From positions 11,829,888 to 11,893,887 of the forward strand of contig NC_031769.1 in the NCBI RefSeq assembly GCF_001522545.3: DNA of 64,000 nt, written 5' to 3'. Below the pieces are notes generated by a model. The model did not search any database. It was not told the origin of the DNA and saw only the letters and a list, made by a program, of their open reading frames with translations. The position numbers and the translations under genes were made by a program. Of this stretch, positions 25,901 to 38,180 are shown piece after piece. Position 1 is the first letter of the stretch. Every line of letters starts with the position of its first letter. Origin of the DNA: Parus major. Taxonomy: Eukaryota; Chordata; Aves; Passeriformes; Paridae.

Positions 25901-28900
25901 CTAATGCTTTTGCAAGTAGATGGATTTAAATCCCTTCCAAGACAGTTTAGAACTTCATTCCTTATTTGTCCAAGTGACTCTCTCTCTTCCTCTGATGTAC
26001 TTGTACTAACCAACTTTTACAGACTAATTCTTCTTGTTATTAATGCCTATTTCTTTGGTAATAGTCTTTCCAAATCATTTGAGATCAGCTATTGGTGAGT
26101 TAGTCAGTCTATCCTGACAACGCTGTAATAACAGCAGATGGGATTTCTCAATATAATCCAGGTGACCCATAAAGTAGCTTACAGAAGATTGACTATTTTG
26201 TCAGGCAAATAGTAGAAGGTTTCTTTTGACTTTTTCTCTGTTGCTGCTCCCTCCATTATCTATAATAAAATACCCATTGACACCCAAGACAAAGAATTGA
26301 TTGCTAAGTGCTAATCACACTGCTTCTGGCCCTAGGAGATTTTGATATTGCCCTTCTTTTGCCAACATACTGCATAGAAGATAAAGATGGGGAATGGAAG
26401 CCATGACAAGACAGATCCTGACCCCAGAAAGTATTGACAGGAATATATAGAAAAACTGTTCTCACTTGGAAATACTGATCCATTAAAATAAAACTGGTTT
26501 TTTAGGAATGAAGTAGAATTTGGTTTCTTTTCCTATTTTAAGTTTTTTAGATCTTGAAAGGAATTTCTTGTCACAGCAGAAGCTGAAACATCTGGAATTA
26601 CCTGATGGTCACAATCTTCCTGTTTACAACCCTTTTGACTCTTTCAGTCTGAATTACTCACTATTTGAGCATTTCCAACTTTGTGGTGACAGTGGAAAGT
26701 AAGATATACTCATGATGAAAGGTTCAATTGATCTAAAGGTTTGTCTTTGAGGCTTTTGTGCTTGTATCAGTTTCCTGATCTGAATAAATATATCTATGAA
26801 TAAATATATCTATTAATCGTATGGTTTATTTGCAACTTGAAAGTTTACAAATTTTACAAGAAATTTATTTACAAACATCATGGAGGCATCAGATGATATC
26901 AGGAAAAGAGACTTCCCAGTTCTTAGATTTTTTTCCTCATTTTTTTCTCCTTTTTTTCCTTATAATTTTATTTTTCCTTCATTGGATAGCACAGACTGGT
27001 TGCAAAATGGGGGAAAGATACTATTCTAAAACTTCATCATGCTTTAAAAAAAATGGTGTTTTTTTAAAGATTAAAAATTAAACTCCAAATTCGGAATGAT
27101 TTGCAAATCTGAGAGTTTTATCACTCCCATCTCTATATTTAACCTTATGGTACATCACTATAAAGGACTGGTTGATGTTATTAACGAAGTCAGAGCAGCT
27201 TAAGCCACGTGAATTTTTGGTTGCAGTGAAGAGAGTTGAATGTCTTTTATCAACCACACATTTGCTTTTGAGCAGTTCTCAGAGCACATGAAAGATAGCA
27301 GGGACTTAGAAGAGAAAGAGCCAGATGAAATGCTACCCTACATCTTCCTTTATTCACTAAAAAAGATTAAATTGTATCAGGCATTCACAAACACAGGTGA
27401 AAAATTAGGAAGCATGCAAAATAGAGCAGAAAATGTTTTTTTTTAAAGGTTATAGTATTTTAAAATCGACAAGATTCTTTGGCCAGATTACACACACCAG
27501 GAGTGCTGAAGGAAGTGGGGGATGAAACTGGCAAAGCAGTAGCAGCATTTTCACAAGTTCACTCAATTTTTATTCACTTCAAGAGCCAGAGACAGATCTG
27601 AAGGCTGGGAAAATGGGTCACACCATTTCTTTACTTCAAAAAGATGAATAAGAGGAAGGAAAAAATACATGATAAGGTTGATTCAGTCTTTTTGATAGTG
27701 TTGTAGGAAGAGAGTGAAAAATGTTATGGAGGCTTGAAAAAATCCAGAGATATAAAATATAGCAAAGGATAAAATGTCACCCTTTCCAGCACTATTCAAT
27801 TAAGAACATCTAATATCTCTCCAGACTAATCCATTTGTCCATATTTAAATGTATTCATGTTGTTTGGGAAAATATTATTGTAATAGATAGGGATCATCAA
27901 AGAAGAACAATCAGTACACACCCTGCTAATTTCTCCACATCACAATTACAAATGGCTTAGCAGATCCTTTGAGAGCATCCCACTTCAGAGCCCAGAACAG
28001 ACAGGCACAAAACATGAGATACCTTTCTGTAGTTACAACTCCTTCCTCAAATTCAGAGGCTTAGCCTTTAAAAAGGAATGTACAATATAAAAGATTAAAG
28101 TAGGAATTCCAATATGCTGTATCAGGATGTGATTTTTTTTTTTATCTTTCACAGTGAACTGTAGCTTACATCTATTTTACACTCTCAACTATAAACAACA
28201 CTATTTACCTGCAGCCATGAGAAGCTGTTTCAAAAACCCTCTATACAAACACAACTTTGATTTTGTTATTGTAGAAAGAGGGTATTGTATTAAATGAGCA
28301 TCATGATTCCCTGAAGACAAGATTATGGTTTGCCTAATTCTTGACTAGCTGCCAGTTTTGTTAATTTCTCTGAATGGTTTAAATATTGGGCAGTGAAGTT
28401 GTGTGTAAACAGAGGCAGTGATGCTGCTCAGTACGAACTGCAGACACCATCCCTTGAAATCTGTCAATGGAATGCTTATTATAGAATGATTAATGGAAGG
28501 CTCGAGTAAGTAGAGTGTTTCTGCCTTTTTCTTTTAAGAGCTGATGCAGAAATGCTGTCTTCCTCTCATGTGCTCATAAGTTCAGTCCCACTGTGCTGGT
28601 TTGCTCTGGCAGTGCTCATGAGAGCACCCTTCTGTCGCTGGAAGCAGGAAGGTGTCACATCCTGCTGCTGGCTGGCTGCATGGCAAGGCCAAAAACTGTG
28701 TGATGGAACTTTTGAAATGCTGCTTATTTTCAAAAGAGTTCAGGAATGAGAGTTCTACAGCATCATATTGCCCCAAACTACAGATGCATATGTTAAGCAT
28801 ACACCTATTTATTACCGAAATACAAGCCCAGGGAAGAGTAAATAAAAGATAAGGTGAACAGATGTGGTAATGCTGCATATTAGAATCCAATTAACTGCTA

Positions 28901-30728
28901 TGCCAACATAGCATTTTTCTTGTTCCTCTCTCAATATATTTTTCCATGGCATTAGGACTTGCTTCAAGTGACAAACTGCTGCAGCAGCATAGCTGCTGTG
29001 ACCATATGGCATGTGGTCAATAAAACACTCTTGTAAAATGCCAAAAATGGAAGCAATCTACTCCTCCCCAAGCATGTTTCTTCCTGAAATTTGTCTCTCT
29101 TTAATAAGTACTAAATACAGGGAAATCAAATTATGGAACCAGTATTAGCCAAATCTTTATTAAAAGAGTAAGTATCTACTTTTAATATAAAATTAGATTG
29201 TCACATCCTTTTACTCATAAAGAAGAAAATTCACCAGACACCATACACAGCGGTTTCTTAACTCTTGTCTGAAAAGTCAAGAACTCCTTTTTGGAGGGTC
29301 AGTATTTGAATCTCTTTACACTTTTTCAGCACTACTGTTTGTAACTGCTAAGGATGCAGGAAAGAAAAAAAAAAAAAATATTCCATGATGAAAACAGTAA
29401 GAAAAATGTGTTTTTTCCAGTTTTTAGCAACTCCAAAAACTAGCTCTGAAACTATTCAATTAACTTTTACTTGGCATCATAGTTACATATGGTTATAACC
29501 CTTAGACCAATTTAAAAGCACATATTGTAAAGTTTTTTCATATGATCAAATCAGAAGATATGCATCCTAATTTTCAGAGACCAAAGGTAAGGAGGAACAC
29601 CACAGGAAAGAAATTTCAGTGTTCCCCAAGAGATTCGAGTGACAATAGACCATTCTCCCTCTCACAGCTGGAGATTTAGATTATTCAGTAGGAGTTGTGT
29701 AGCTCTAAAGAACTTTTCATTTAAACTTTCTTGTAAAACACATGCATTTTGAGAGGTATGTACTTCCAACCTTATTACAGACTACTCTAAAGTTCCATCA
29801 AAAACCAAAATAAACTCATATTCAGAAGTGACGTTGTTCCAGAAAGAGTGTGGAATAACCAACATTATGCAGATAATCACATTGCATAAAGTCCTCTCTC
29901 AGCATGATGAAAATAAAAAACACAACCTGATGTCAGTAGCCTATCTCATCTAACATTTCTGATTTCCTATTTCACCAGACAGAATGGTAATATCTGGCAT
30001 TTAAATAGCCACTTTAAAAGGAAAGATAATGATGTGGTTTGGGGTTGTCTTCTGACACTCATCTGACACCAGCTGACACCTACCCTATTTCAGGCACCTA
30101 AAAATTTGATGCACCACGTGGGACATGGCCTCCAGCTTTGCCATGCTCCGAGATAGGCATCTCCAAGATAATTCACACAACGTGTCAGGGAAGTTCTTCT
30201 CTTGGATGTGGCACAGGCTGATAGTAAATCAACAGCTTGAGGTCCTTGCCTCACTCACAGGAAACTCCCCCAGTATCTGTGAAGGGGTAAACCAACTGGT
30301 GGAAACCAAGAATGTTCAGTTTAGATGCATTAATTAAATGAACCTTACCCATGAAATAATGACTGTAATTTAGCAGGTAAATCCTTTGAAACAGCTGGCT
30401 GCTTTCTACAACAAAAATGTGTTCCTCATTGCAGATTTCGTCAGATGGCTTCTGAAACTGTAAGGATATGGCTTAATGTAGGAAGGGATTTTGGTAATTC
30501 TGAGAAAAAACATCCATCATTTGAAATAATTCTCTTTAAATCCTTGTTTACCATTGGAGGCAACAATAATTGTTATGCTAATATCTGTCTAAGAAAGAAA
30601 TAAATTCTGCAAGGTAAAGGAAAAGCTGTACAACAAGTGATTTCCTACAAGAATTATAAATACTGTCAGAAAACCTGAGGGGGAAATATTAGCTCATAGA
30701 CATGAAATGTCTTCTTATATTTCAACTT
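22981..30728. other. Long AT-rich single-copy stretch, no gene seen
   Basis: No recognised repeat family. Minor items: a purine run G7A7GGA9 at 24691-24715, a 16-bp tandem duplication (TGAATAAATATATCTA at 26781 and 26797), a 14-base A-run at 29365-29378, and GTGCTC/GAGCAC arms at 28612-28626. None suggests a gene. Confidence 0.55.
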
Positions 30729-30907
30729 CAAAAAATCCAAAAACCTAGAAAAACAAATTAAAAACTCACAAAAAATAAAACAAAACAGAGTAAATAAAAA
30801 ATACAAACTAAAAACAAAACAAAATACCCAGAAAAAATTAAAAAAAACAAAACAAAACCCAAACCAAACCAACAAAAAAACCCATAGAACACAAAACCCA
30901 AAAAAGA
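30729..30907. repeat. Long A/C-rich, T- and G-poor tract
   Basis: About 180 bases built mainly from A-runs separated by C or CC, with few T and G. It is the largest of several such tracts in the window (compare 8677-8712, 18198-18292 and 41411-41447). The minus-strand frame through it encodes a long F/C/W/V-rich string, which is a composition artefact. Confidence 0.85.
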
Positions 30908-33900
30908 GCCAACATTCACAACCAAGATGACAGTAATTTTCTCTCTGCTCTTTCCTGAAGACTATGGCATTTTTACAGCTTACTCTTATCAAAGAATTAC
31001 TCAGAAAGGCTAAGAAATCCATTTAAACCTGTGGTATGTTATGTACATGCCTATACCTGCAGTAATGTTTTGAGTCACTAATTATCTTTGATTTTAACAA
31101 ATTCTCTGCATGTTGATTCAGTAGCCCATTGTAAGTATTTTTGTTGTAGAATATTAATACTTTGTCATCTTTACATGCAACCACCTTTAAACAAAAAATT
31201 TATTGGAATTTACATTGCTGCCCTCAAAACTGTTATTTTAAATGACAAACCCATAAATGACAGAAGAAATAGCAGTAGCAATGATCTTAAGGTTAACCTG
31301 GAATGGTCAATTTCTTATTTCCTCAGGGACTACTTTGAAGCAAGACCAAAGGGTTGTGCTATCATACAATATGGGATTTTTACAAATACAAATCCAGTCT
31401 GGAATATTCATAAACTTCCCATGTCCTCTAGCTGGGATTACAGCTGTATTTCCCATTTCCTGTTCCTTTCCTCCCCCTCAGAAATATTTTCTTCTCTTGT
31501 GGAACCTTAAAACCTCTCAATAAATCCATTATTGTAAAACAAAGACCAGCTGTTAATATTTTATGAGACTGATGAATATCTCTCCCTACTTTGGCAAGGT
31601 AAAATAAAAGTGAATGTTTATGGTATAATAATTAGCATCTTTGGAGATAATTCAAAAAAGATGTAGGTAAGTCTTGACTAGAGATGTCAAAAACAAGGAA
31701 AATAGACTTCCCTTTTCAAGACTGACATGAAGCCATGGTTGTCACATATGAGATCTATGAATATTTAATGCAGTGTGGAAATTAAAATTTAATGTACTCA
31801 AGTCCTATATGACAAAAGTACTTGGCACATTTCTTTCAAAATAAAATAATAAAAATGTTTAACTACATTCTATGATTTTGACCCTGAAACCTCTACATTT
31901 TGCAGTTCTGAAAGAATGCCAAACTCTATCCTACAGCATTAGCATAATAATTTCAGAAATTGCATATGTAAATCTACATGCCAAGAACAAAATAAAAGCA
32001 GCCTGTCTTTCAAAGCTGTTATGAGACATGGATTCCCTTCATGTATTGACCATTAACTGAAGAATTTATTACAAATGATTTCTTAAAAGGAAAAACAATG
32101 TTGTCCAGAGTTTGATTCTCAATTGGCTAATTTTTTTCTTTACTGAGGATACACAATATATGTTTTTGAATAAATCAAACAGCTAACATTGAATAATTTA
32201 TTATAATAACAATGTGACAAGGAGGTTAAAAATCATTTACAATGACTAACTCCTGAAGTCAGTGCAGAGGTAGACCAACACTGTCTTGAAAAATGAGATT
32301 TGAATCGAGTACTACCTTTTCCAGCACAGTACCAGATTTGTTGATCCAGAAGGTTCTTTTTGGGTCTGCATTCATAACTGGCAAGCAAATTCATTATTTC
32401 ACTGTACAGCAGGGCCATTATTGCACACACATAAAAAGTGCATATTACATAAAGTTGCTCCCTGATTAAATCACCGTTTGTTTCACAAGCAAATGGCTGA
32501 GGATTGGCTTGTGTCAAGGCAAGGGCAGACAGCACAGTTGGCTCAGTCTTTTCCAACCTTGTTTTGGTGGGAACAGCTCTGTATAGATGAACTGAATTTG
32601 ATTCTCCTCCCATGCCCAGTGAAAATTATAGAAAACATTGGCAAGCCCAGCTAATGTCTGAATTTGTAATGAAATCTCAAATGAGCCAGTACCTTTTCTT
32701 TCTGTAATTCTAACTAAAATGAGCTAATTTAAATCTCTGGTATATAACACAGCTCTTCAACACTCCAAAATTATTTCACCAAGCAGGAAGCTTTAGCATT
32801 CTACATGCATATTGGTGAATAAAAATAAAAACTTTTCACTTTAAATCACCTATTTAATGAAATCATGTATTGTTGATACTTTGTACAATATTTAGGTCCC
32901 TCTAACTATTTACAAGAGGCTTTGTAATTATCTTTTTTGAGTTGTATGTAGAATTAAAAGTCACATGATTTTGTTCTACATTGTAATTATCAGCTTAATT
33001 TCATTACTCAATGTAAATAATTCTGTATGTTTGGAAAGTTGCCTGCAGTGCTTTTAAAACGAAAAGAAAATCTGAGTCAGAAGGACAGCTTAAATATTTA
33101 TTTGATTTTACGTAGCTTGGCTCTGAGTTTTTTTTAAAATGCATTCTATTGCCTTGTTCTAAGAAAAAGAAAGAAGTTTTATTTTGCTCTAATTGTAGAA
33201 CATATTTTGTACTACTGACCAGTTCATTGAAATATTAGCAAGTAATATATTAGAAATTAAGTTCCTAGACATAATTCTGAAATTCATTTAAAAAAATCCA
33301 AATAAATCAAAAGATTAGTAGTTAATAACTGTCATTCTTCTCAAGCAGAATAATTACTTATATATTAATAATTCCTTTAAAAGAAACATTTGGAAAATGT
33401 ACCACATTGGTCAGAGGTTACTTTCAATTTATTAGAGCATGCATTTTTTTAGTTTGTGTTTTTTTTAAAAAATTTAAATCAGTTCAGAATATGAAAATAG
33501 GTGTTTATTGTGAAAATTAGACTTCAACAAAAATCTAAAATGCAGCAGGAATGATGGCTGAGAACTAAGATAAAGTTAATATTTGCCTTGAACAATAATT
33601 CTTTGTTAAACAGTCATTTAAATTCTACACATAAAGACTTGTGATTTATTAAATTAAGCAAAAGTTTTTGATCTGTCCCAAACTCTTTTTCACACACTTT
33701 TGGTTTGTCATTTTGTTGTTGCTTTCTTGCTTTTTGGCTAAACTTCTATATCCTCTGTTCCATTTAAATCCATAAGAGAAGTTAAAAAAATTGTTGTTGG
33801 AAAACAAAATACCACCTTAATTTAAATTCCTTCGGTCTTTTGTCCTGGTACATATCTCTGGATTGGTAAAATGATTCTTCAGAAAGACCTGTCTTATCAA

Positions 33901-35150
33901 GCTGAATGTCAGTGAAATTGTCTTTTTTCCATTACTGAGCAATCAACAAATTCTTCAAAGATTACATCATGGACACAGATAGTGGGAAGAATTGGACCAT
34001 TTCCCACACAGTCAGCAAGACAATGTTGCCAACAAGTATTTAAAACTTAAGATATGGAAGCCATGTCTGCATTCACTCTGGAATATTTATCATCACTCTT
34101 CTCTAACAGGTGAGTAAAGCCTCAGACATAGAGACATAGAGAATTTAATTAGGAATTCCCTATTATAAACTTTTTTATGGAAAAACTCATTCTTCCTCTT
34201 ATAATCTTATAATTATTTTATTTAACACCTTTATATCTCTTAACTTTATAAAACATGGTGATTCAGTGATTAGGCAACAGTAATGAGAAAAAGACATGAT
34301 GTTCACAGAATTTTGTAATTCATTGTGAATTTAGAAAGCCAAGTCAGATTAGGAAAAAAAAAAATTGCCATTTGTCCATTTTTCAGCTGTTATCTGGTAT
34401 TTTGTTTATTTTGATTCATGACCCAAGATGTGAGTTTGGTTTTTCATCCTTCGTGTGGGCCTAGCTAAAAACTATGCCCACTTAAATTAATCACTATGAA
34501 GACCTTTAAAAATGCTCCAATCATTTTTTGATGAGAACTGAATTCAACAGCATCTCTTATGTCATATTTCTGTAGTTTTCTCAGTGATTGAAATAGCATG
34601 CTGAACCATCTTTCTAGACATTTTTATTGCCTATAAATAATTTTTGTTCATCATTTTTACATTAAAAAATAATTTCATTAAGTATGAGGCACTTTTAAGT
34701 AAATCCCAGCTTGTCAGGAAATATTTTTAAAATTGTTCAAGAAAATTATTCATAAGAAACTGTTTCAGAATTTGTTAGAAAAATGATGCAAAATAGGAAT
34801 ACTTGCATCTTATCTTGCTATTAATTGATCTGAATATTTTTCGGCATATTTTTTCCAACATTTATGCATCTTCTTCACTTACATAACTTGGAAACTAAAA
34901 GATTGAAAGACTGAGCATTCCTAGGGAAAAAGAATATAATTTTTTCCTTAAACCTTTTAACAGTTTCTGTGGAATCTTGTCTGTTCTACATATACCCATG
35001 AAGATATTTAACTTTATTACCACTAGAAATAAAAGAAAATATCTCTTCTATGAGATAACAACTCATTTAGTCCATAATCTTGTTTAAAGATCTTTAATTG
35101 ATGAGACACTCTTTTTATGAACTGTGTTTTTTGCTATGTGTATGAGCTCA
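30908..35150. other. AT-rich single-copy DNA, no supported gene
   Basis: It includes the longest non-repeat open frame of the window, 140 codons at 31088-31510 (+), followed by an AATAAA at 31519-31524, and a 126-codon minus frame at 32233-32613. Neither shows a recognisable domain or splice context. A rough chance estimate for this composition allows one or two frames this long in 64 kb on both strands. The stretch 32790-33030 is motif-rich and may be conserved non-coding DNA. Confidence 0.5.
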
Positions 35151-35540
35151 CCTGTTATGACCAGTTTCTCCTTCTAACTAAGGAAATTGGCACTCTGGGG
35201 CAGAGAGGGGCTGGAAATTCCCTCAGGGATTGGGAAACAGGGTGAGCCAAGGCAGTCAGCGCTTTCCCCAGTGGGACACAGTCCCACAGGAGCTGATAAC
35301 AAGGCTTATCAACAACTTCCAATAAGGCAAGAGATGAATCATGGCTTGAGTTATCCTAGAGGTTCAGTCAGGAGCAAGAGATGGAGCCAGAGACAAAGTT
35401 AGAGACTAGCCTAGCACAAAATACTACCTGAAGTTAGCTGAAAAGGGATTTTTCAAAATCTTTCCCCAGGTGGAAACAAAGATCTGGGCAGTAAGGTCTA
35501 AGCTTCAGTGCAAAAGAGTTTATGCCTTTTTAACTAAGGA
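35151..35540. other. Unrecognised GC-richer block, possible old LTR fragment
   Basis: Sharply GC-richer than the sequence before it, starting near TGTTATGACCAG (about 35152) and fading near 35540. The TG start, abrupt edges and closeness to other repeats would fit a solo LTR remnant. However, I see no matching terminal CA with a short target-site duplication, and I cannot match it to a family. Treat it as unclassified. Confidence 0.25.
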
Positions 35541-35634
35541 ATCTTGAAACTATTTCACAACAACAGCTGTAAACTGTACATTAGAATACTCTGGAGGCCA
35601 CCATAGACATAGGACTTCCATTTGCAATCTATAA

Positions 35635-35772
35635 TTTTTTTTTTGTTTAAAAGAAAAGCCACAGTTAGGCTCCATATATAGGTTTGGGTCCTGTTCCTCA
35701 AAGGACAAGGGTAGGAAGTTAATCACACGTGAAGTTCTGTGGAAGTGTAAGACATCACCACACTGAGCCTCT
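35635..35772 (-). mobile_element. Retroposon-like repeat, copy 1
   Basis: Homologous to copy 2 at 36816-36946; the shared body is 35646-35772 (127 bp). The two copies differ by only a handful of substitutions plus one 4-bp indel (GTAA, present in copy 2), so they are roughly 96 percent identical. On the minus strand the copy begins AGAGGCTCAGTGTGG and ends in a 10-base A-tail (the T-run 35635-35644 on the + strand). The sharp common 5' end and the tail look like retroposition of a short RNA. I found no convincing target-site duplication here, only a weak GCAAT match on the two sides. Not recognised as a named avian repeat. Confidence 0.6.
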
Positions 35773-35885
35773 GCAATAAACTCAACCCACGTTTTTGTCA
35801 TGCTCTGGCTTAGGCAGCCTGAACTCATTTGGTTGCAGGAAGTCAGCAGCTACAGTTATACTCACTTATGATCTCATGGCAAAAA

Positions 35886-36440
35886 AAGGCCAAGGGTATC
35901 TTGGTCTGCATTAGACAAGACATTGCCAGCAGGGTAAGGGGGGTGATCCTTCCCCACAGCAGTAGTAAGGCCTCTTCTGGAATATTGCATCCAGTTCTGG
36001 GTTCCTCAGGAAAAAAGAAACATGGGCATACTGAAGAGAGTCAAGAAGGGGTCATGGAGGGGATTAAGGTACTGAAGTGTGTCTTTTATAAGAAAAGTTT
36101 GGGAGACCTGGCACTGCTTAGCCTGGAGAAGAGAAGGCTCAGGGGTGACTTTTTAATGTATGTAAACACCTGAAGGGAGAGAGTGCAAAGCAGATGGAGA
36201 AGCAATGGGCACGAACTGAACAACAGGAAGTTTTCTCTGAACATCAATAAACACTTTTTCACTGTGAGGATGACTGAGCACTGGCACTGGGTGCCAGAGA
36301 GATCATAAAATCTCCATCCTTGGAGTTGTTCAAAAAATGTCTGTAGTGGCCCCAGGCAATTGGTGCCCTTGCTTGTGCAGGGGCTTTGGAAGAGATGACC
36401 TCCAGAGGACCCTGCCTACCTCAACTGTCCTGTGATCTTG
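35886..36440 (+). mobile_element. CR1 LINE 3' fragment
   Basis: 5'-truncated CR1 copy. It begins in the C-terminal part of the reverse-transcriptase frame, translating near 35886 as ILVCIRQDIASR-like, then a VILP block. It continues through GCTTAGCCTGGAGAAGAG and AGGCTCAGGGGTGAC (about 36117-36147), a LEKRRLRGD-like block, and the 3' UTR with its GATGACCTCCAGAGG motif (about 36397). It ends in a degraded CCTGTGATCTT tail. Frameshifts and stops make it non-functional. It lies between the two retroposon-like copies. Confidence 0.92.
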
Positions 36441-36790
36441 AGACCTGTAGGGATTATGATAAACACCGAGCCCAGCATTCTCTCTATGTTCAGAAGAGAC
36501 ATATTTGATTTTCCATGACTTTTGCCATTTCAGTCACAGGCATAAGGAATAAATGTAGTCTTATTCTGCCAGTGTTCAAGCTGCCTGGATGGAGCTTCCA
36601 GCTTTGGACTGTGGAATAAGTGCAGTAATGTTCCCAGGGTAATATACTGCCTCTCTCTGCAGGATATTTTAGGTACATTGGAAGAGTGTGATTTGTTTAA
36701 CCATAGTGTGATATTCACACCAGGAAGGCTGGATTCCCATTCAGTATACATTAAGTCCTGTTTATACTGCATGTCTTGCCTTACTGATAG

Positions 36791-36811
36791 ACAGACATGA
36801 TTATTTCTCTT
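36791..36811. repeat. Target-site duplication, left copy
   Basis: This 21-bp sequence is identical to 36947-36967 and flanks the inserted retroposon-like copy 2. The match stops at 36790/36946 on one side and 36812/36968 on the other. Confidence 0.9.
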
Positions 36812-36946
36812 TTTATTTAAAAGATAAGCTACAGTTAGGCTCCATATATAGGTTTGGGTCCTGTTCCTCAAAGGACAAGTAAGGGTAGGAAGTTAATCAC
36901 ACGTGAAGTTCTGTGGAAGTGCAAGACATCACCACACTGAGCCTCT
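36812..36946 (-). mobile_element. Retroposon-like repeat, copy 2 with 21-bp TSD
   Basis: Same element as copy 1 (minus-strand start AGAGGCTCAG, end TTTTAAATAAA). It is bounded exactly by two identical 21-bp sequences, 36791-36811 and 36947-36967, that start ACAGACATGATT and end TTTCTCTT. The identity and placement make them a target-site duplication, so this copy arrived by target-primed insertion. The tail is short and carries an AATAAA-like motif. Complementary arms GGCTC/GAGCC near both ends (within 36837-36842 and 36939-36944), plus inner arms TGTGG/CCACA and GTCCT/AGGAC, suggest that the parent RNA folds. A structured-RNA retrocopy or a short non-tRNA SINE are the leading explanations; both are inference. 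Confidence 0.75.
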
Positions 36947-36967
36947 ACAGACATGATTATTTCTCTT
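36947..36967. repeat. Target-site duplication, right copy
   Basis: Identical over all 21 bases to 36791-36811. The length is typical of LINE-type endonuclease insertion and longer than the 4-6 bp left by retroviral integrases. Confidence 0.9.
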
Positions 36968-38180
36968 ATGTATGTGTAAAATCCATTTATTTAGTCTTGT
37001 ACAATTAGTTTGACAAAGGGCTGATTTTCATTTGCCGACTTTCACTGCAAAATCTGCAGACATAAATTAGAAATCTGTTTATTTGAAGTATTTTGCATGG
37101 CAAAATGGGATATGAGAGACTTGAGCTCCAAGTATCATCTCATTCTTATGGTTAGCCATGTCCTGTGAGCCTGTGTATGTAACTGTGGGTGTGTATTTTA
37201 TAGTTGTTCTGTAATTTACAATAAAGACATTTCTGGAGACCAGCAAACACCACCTTGGAATTTAAAATGTATGTACAAGCTCTTTAATTTATTCATGGTT
37301 TCAAAAAAAAAGGGATGTGTGATAACTTAGTTAGTTCCAGAAGGCTTTTTACACTGCCAGTAAGGACCAGACCCTTGAACTAGAGCAACTCTCTGCCTAC
37401 TCAAAATCTGCAAATATAAAAAGCAGGATCCCAGTGGGTGGACCACTGCCAATATTCTCACAATTGTGCAAAATTGCTTTGTCAGTATCAGTCTGACTGC
37501 ACTGGGTAACTTCTGCCAGAGTTTAACACAAAAAGCTTCCTGAGCCAGGAAGATAGACCAGTCTGTGAAAGCTTGAATCAACATTTGGGCAGCTTCATGT
37601 TACTGGTTTTGCTTTTGTGTTACTATGCATCTGCTTTGCTCATTTCCCAATTCCTGACTTTGTTTTTTAAAATCCTTTCTGATCACATTACATACAATTA
37701 AATTACTTCACTGAACAAATCTTGTTCATAAATTTGCCTTATTGATTGTCCAGAACACAGTGCTTCAAGAACCCGGTGTGCTGCATGGCTCCTGTACAGC
37801 TCTGCAAGAAAATAAAATGATTTATTCTAATGGATGACCTATTTATGATGGAAAAACAAATCTAATTTCAATTACTGCTCTAATTAGGATGACTCATGAA
37901 AACTGGAACTTTTGTTTTAGTATAGGTCAAAAAACAATGGAGAATGATTATTATTCATTATACAGACTCCTTCTATCTGTTTTTTACCAGTATAAATAAT
38001 ATATTTCAGTTTGTGTTTTTGTTGATAATGAATTTTTTAAGACAGAATGGATCTGTAAACTGCTTGTTATTCTTTTACAGATGCCTGCAAAAGGACATCA
38101 TTATTGTGACTGATAAAAATACATGGTATAGACATTAACAGTGAAAGAAAAAGATTATATGCTACATCAGGTTTCTGTTT
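36968..38180. other. Single-copy DNA, no gene seen
   Basis: No repeat is recognised. An AATAAA occurs near 37220 after a GT-rich stretch, which could mimic a transcript end, but no upstream exon is supported. Confidence 0.5.

Noticed and set aside
30666..31022. A 118-codon minus frame that looks like a multi-pass membrane protein
   Set aside because: The hydrophobicity comes from an A/C tract read on the opposite strand; composition artefact.
31431..31443. GCTGGGATTACAG, resembling a primate Alu motif
   Set aside because: A 13-base match without the surrounding Alu sequence; the other repeats are avian, so it is chance.
32233..32613. A 126-codon minus-strand frame
   Set aside because: No domain, splice context or codon signal; about the length expected once or twice by chance here.
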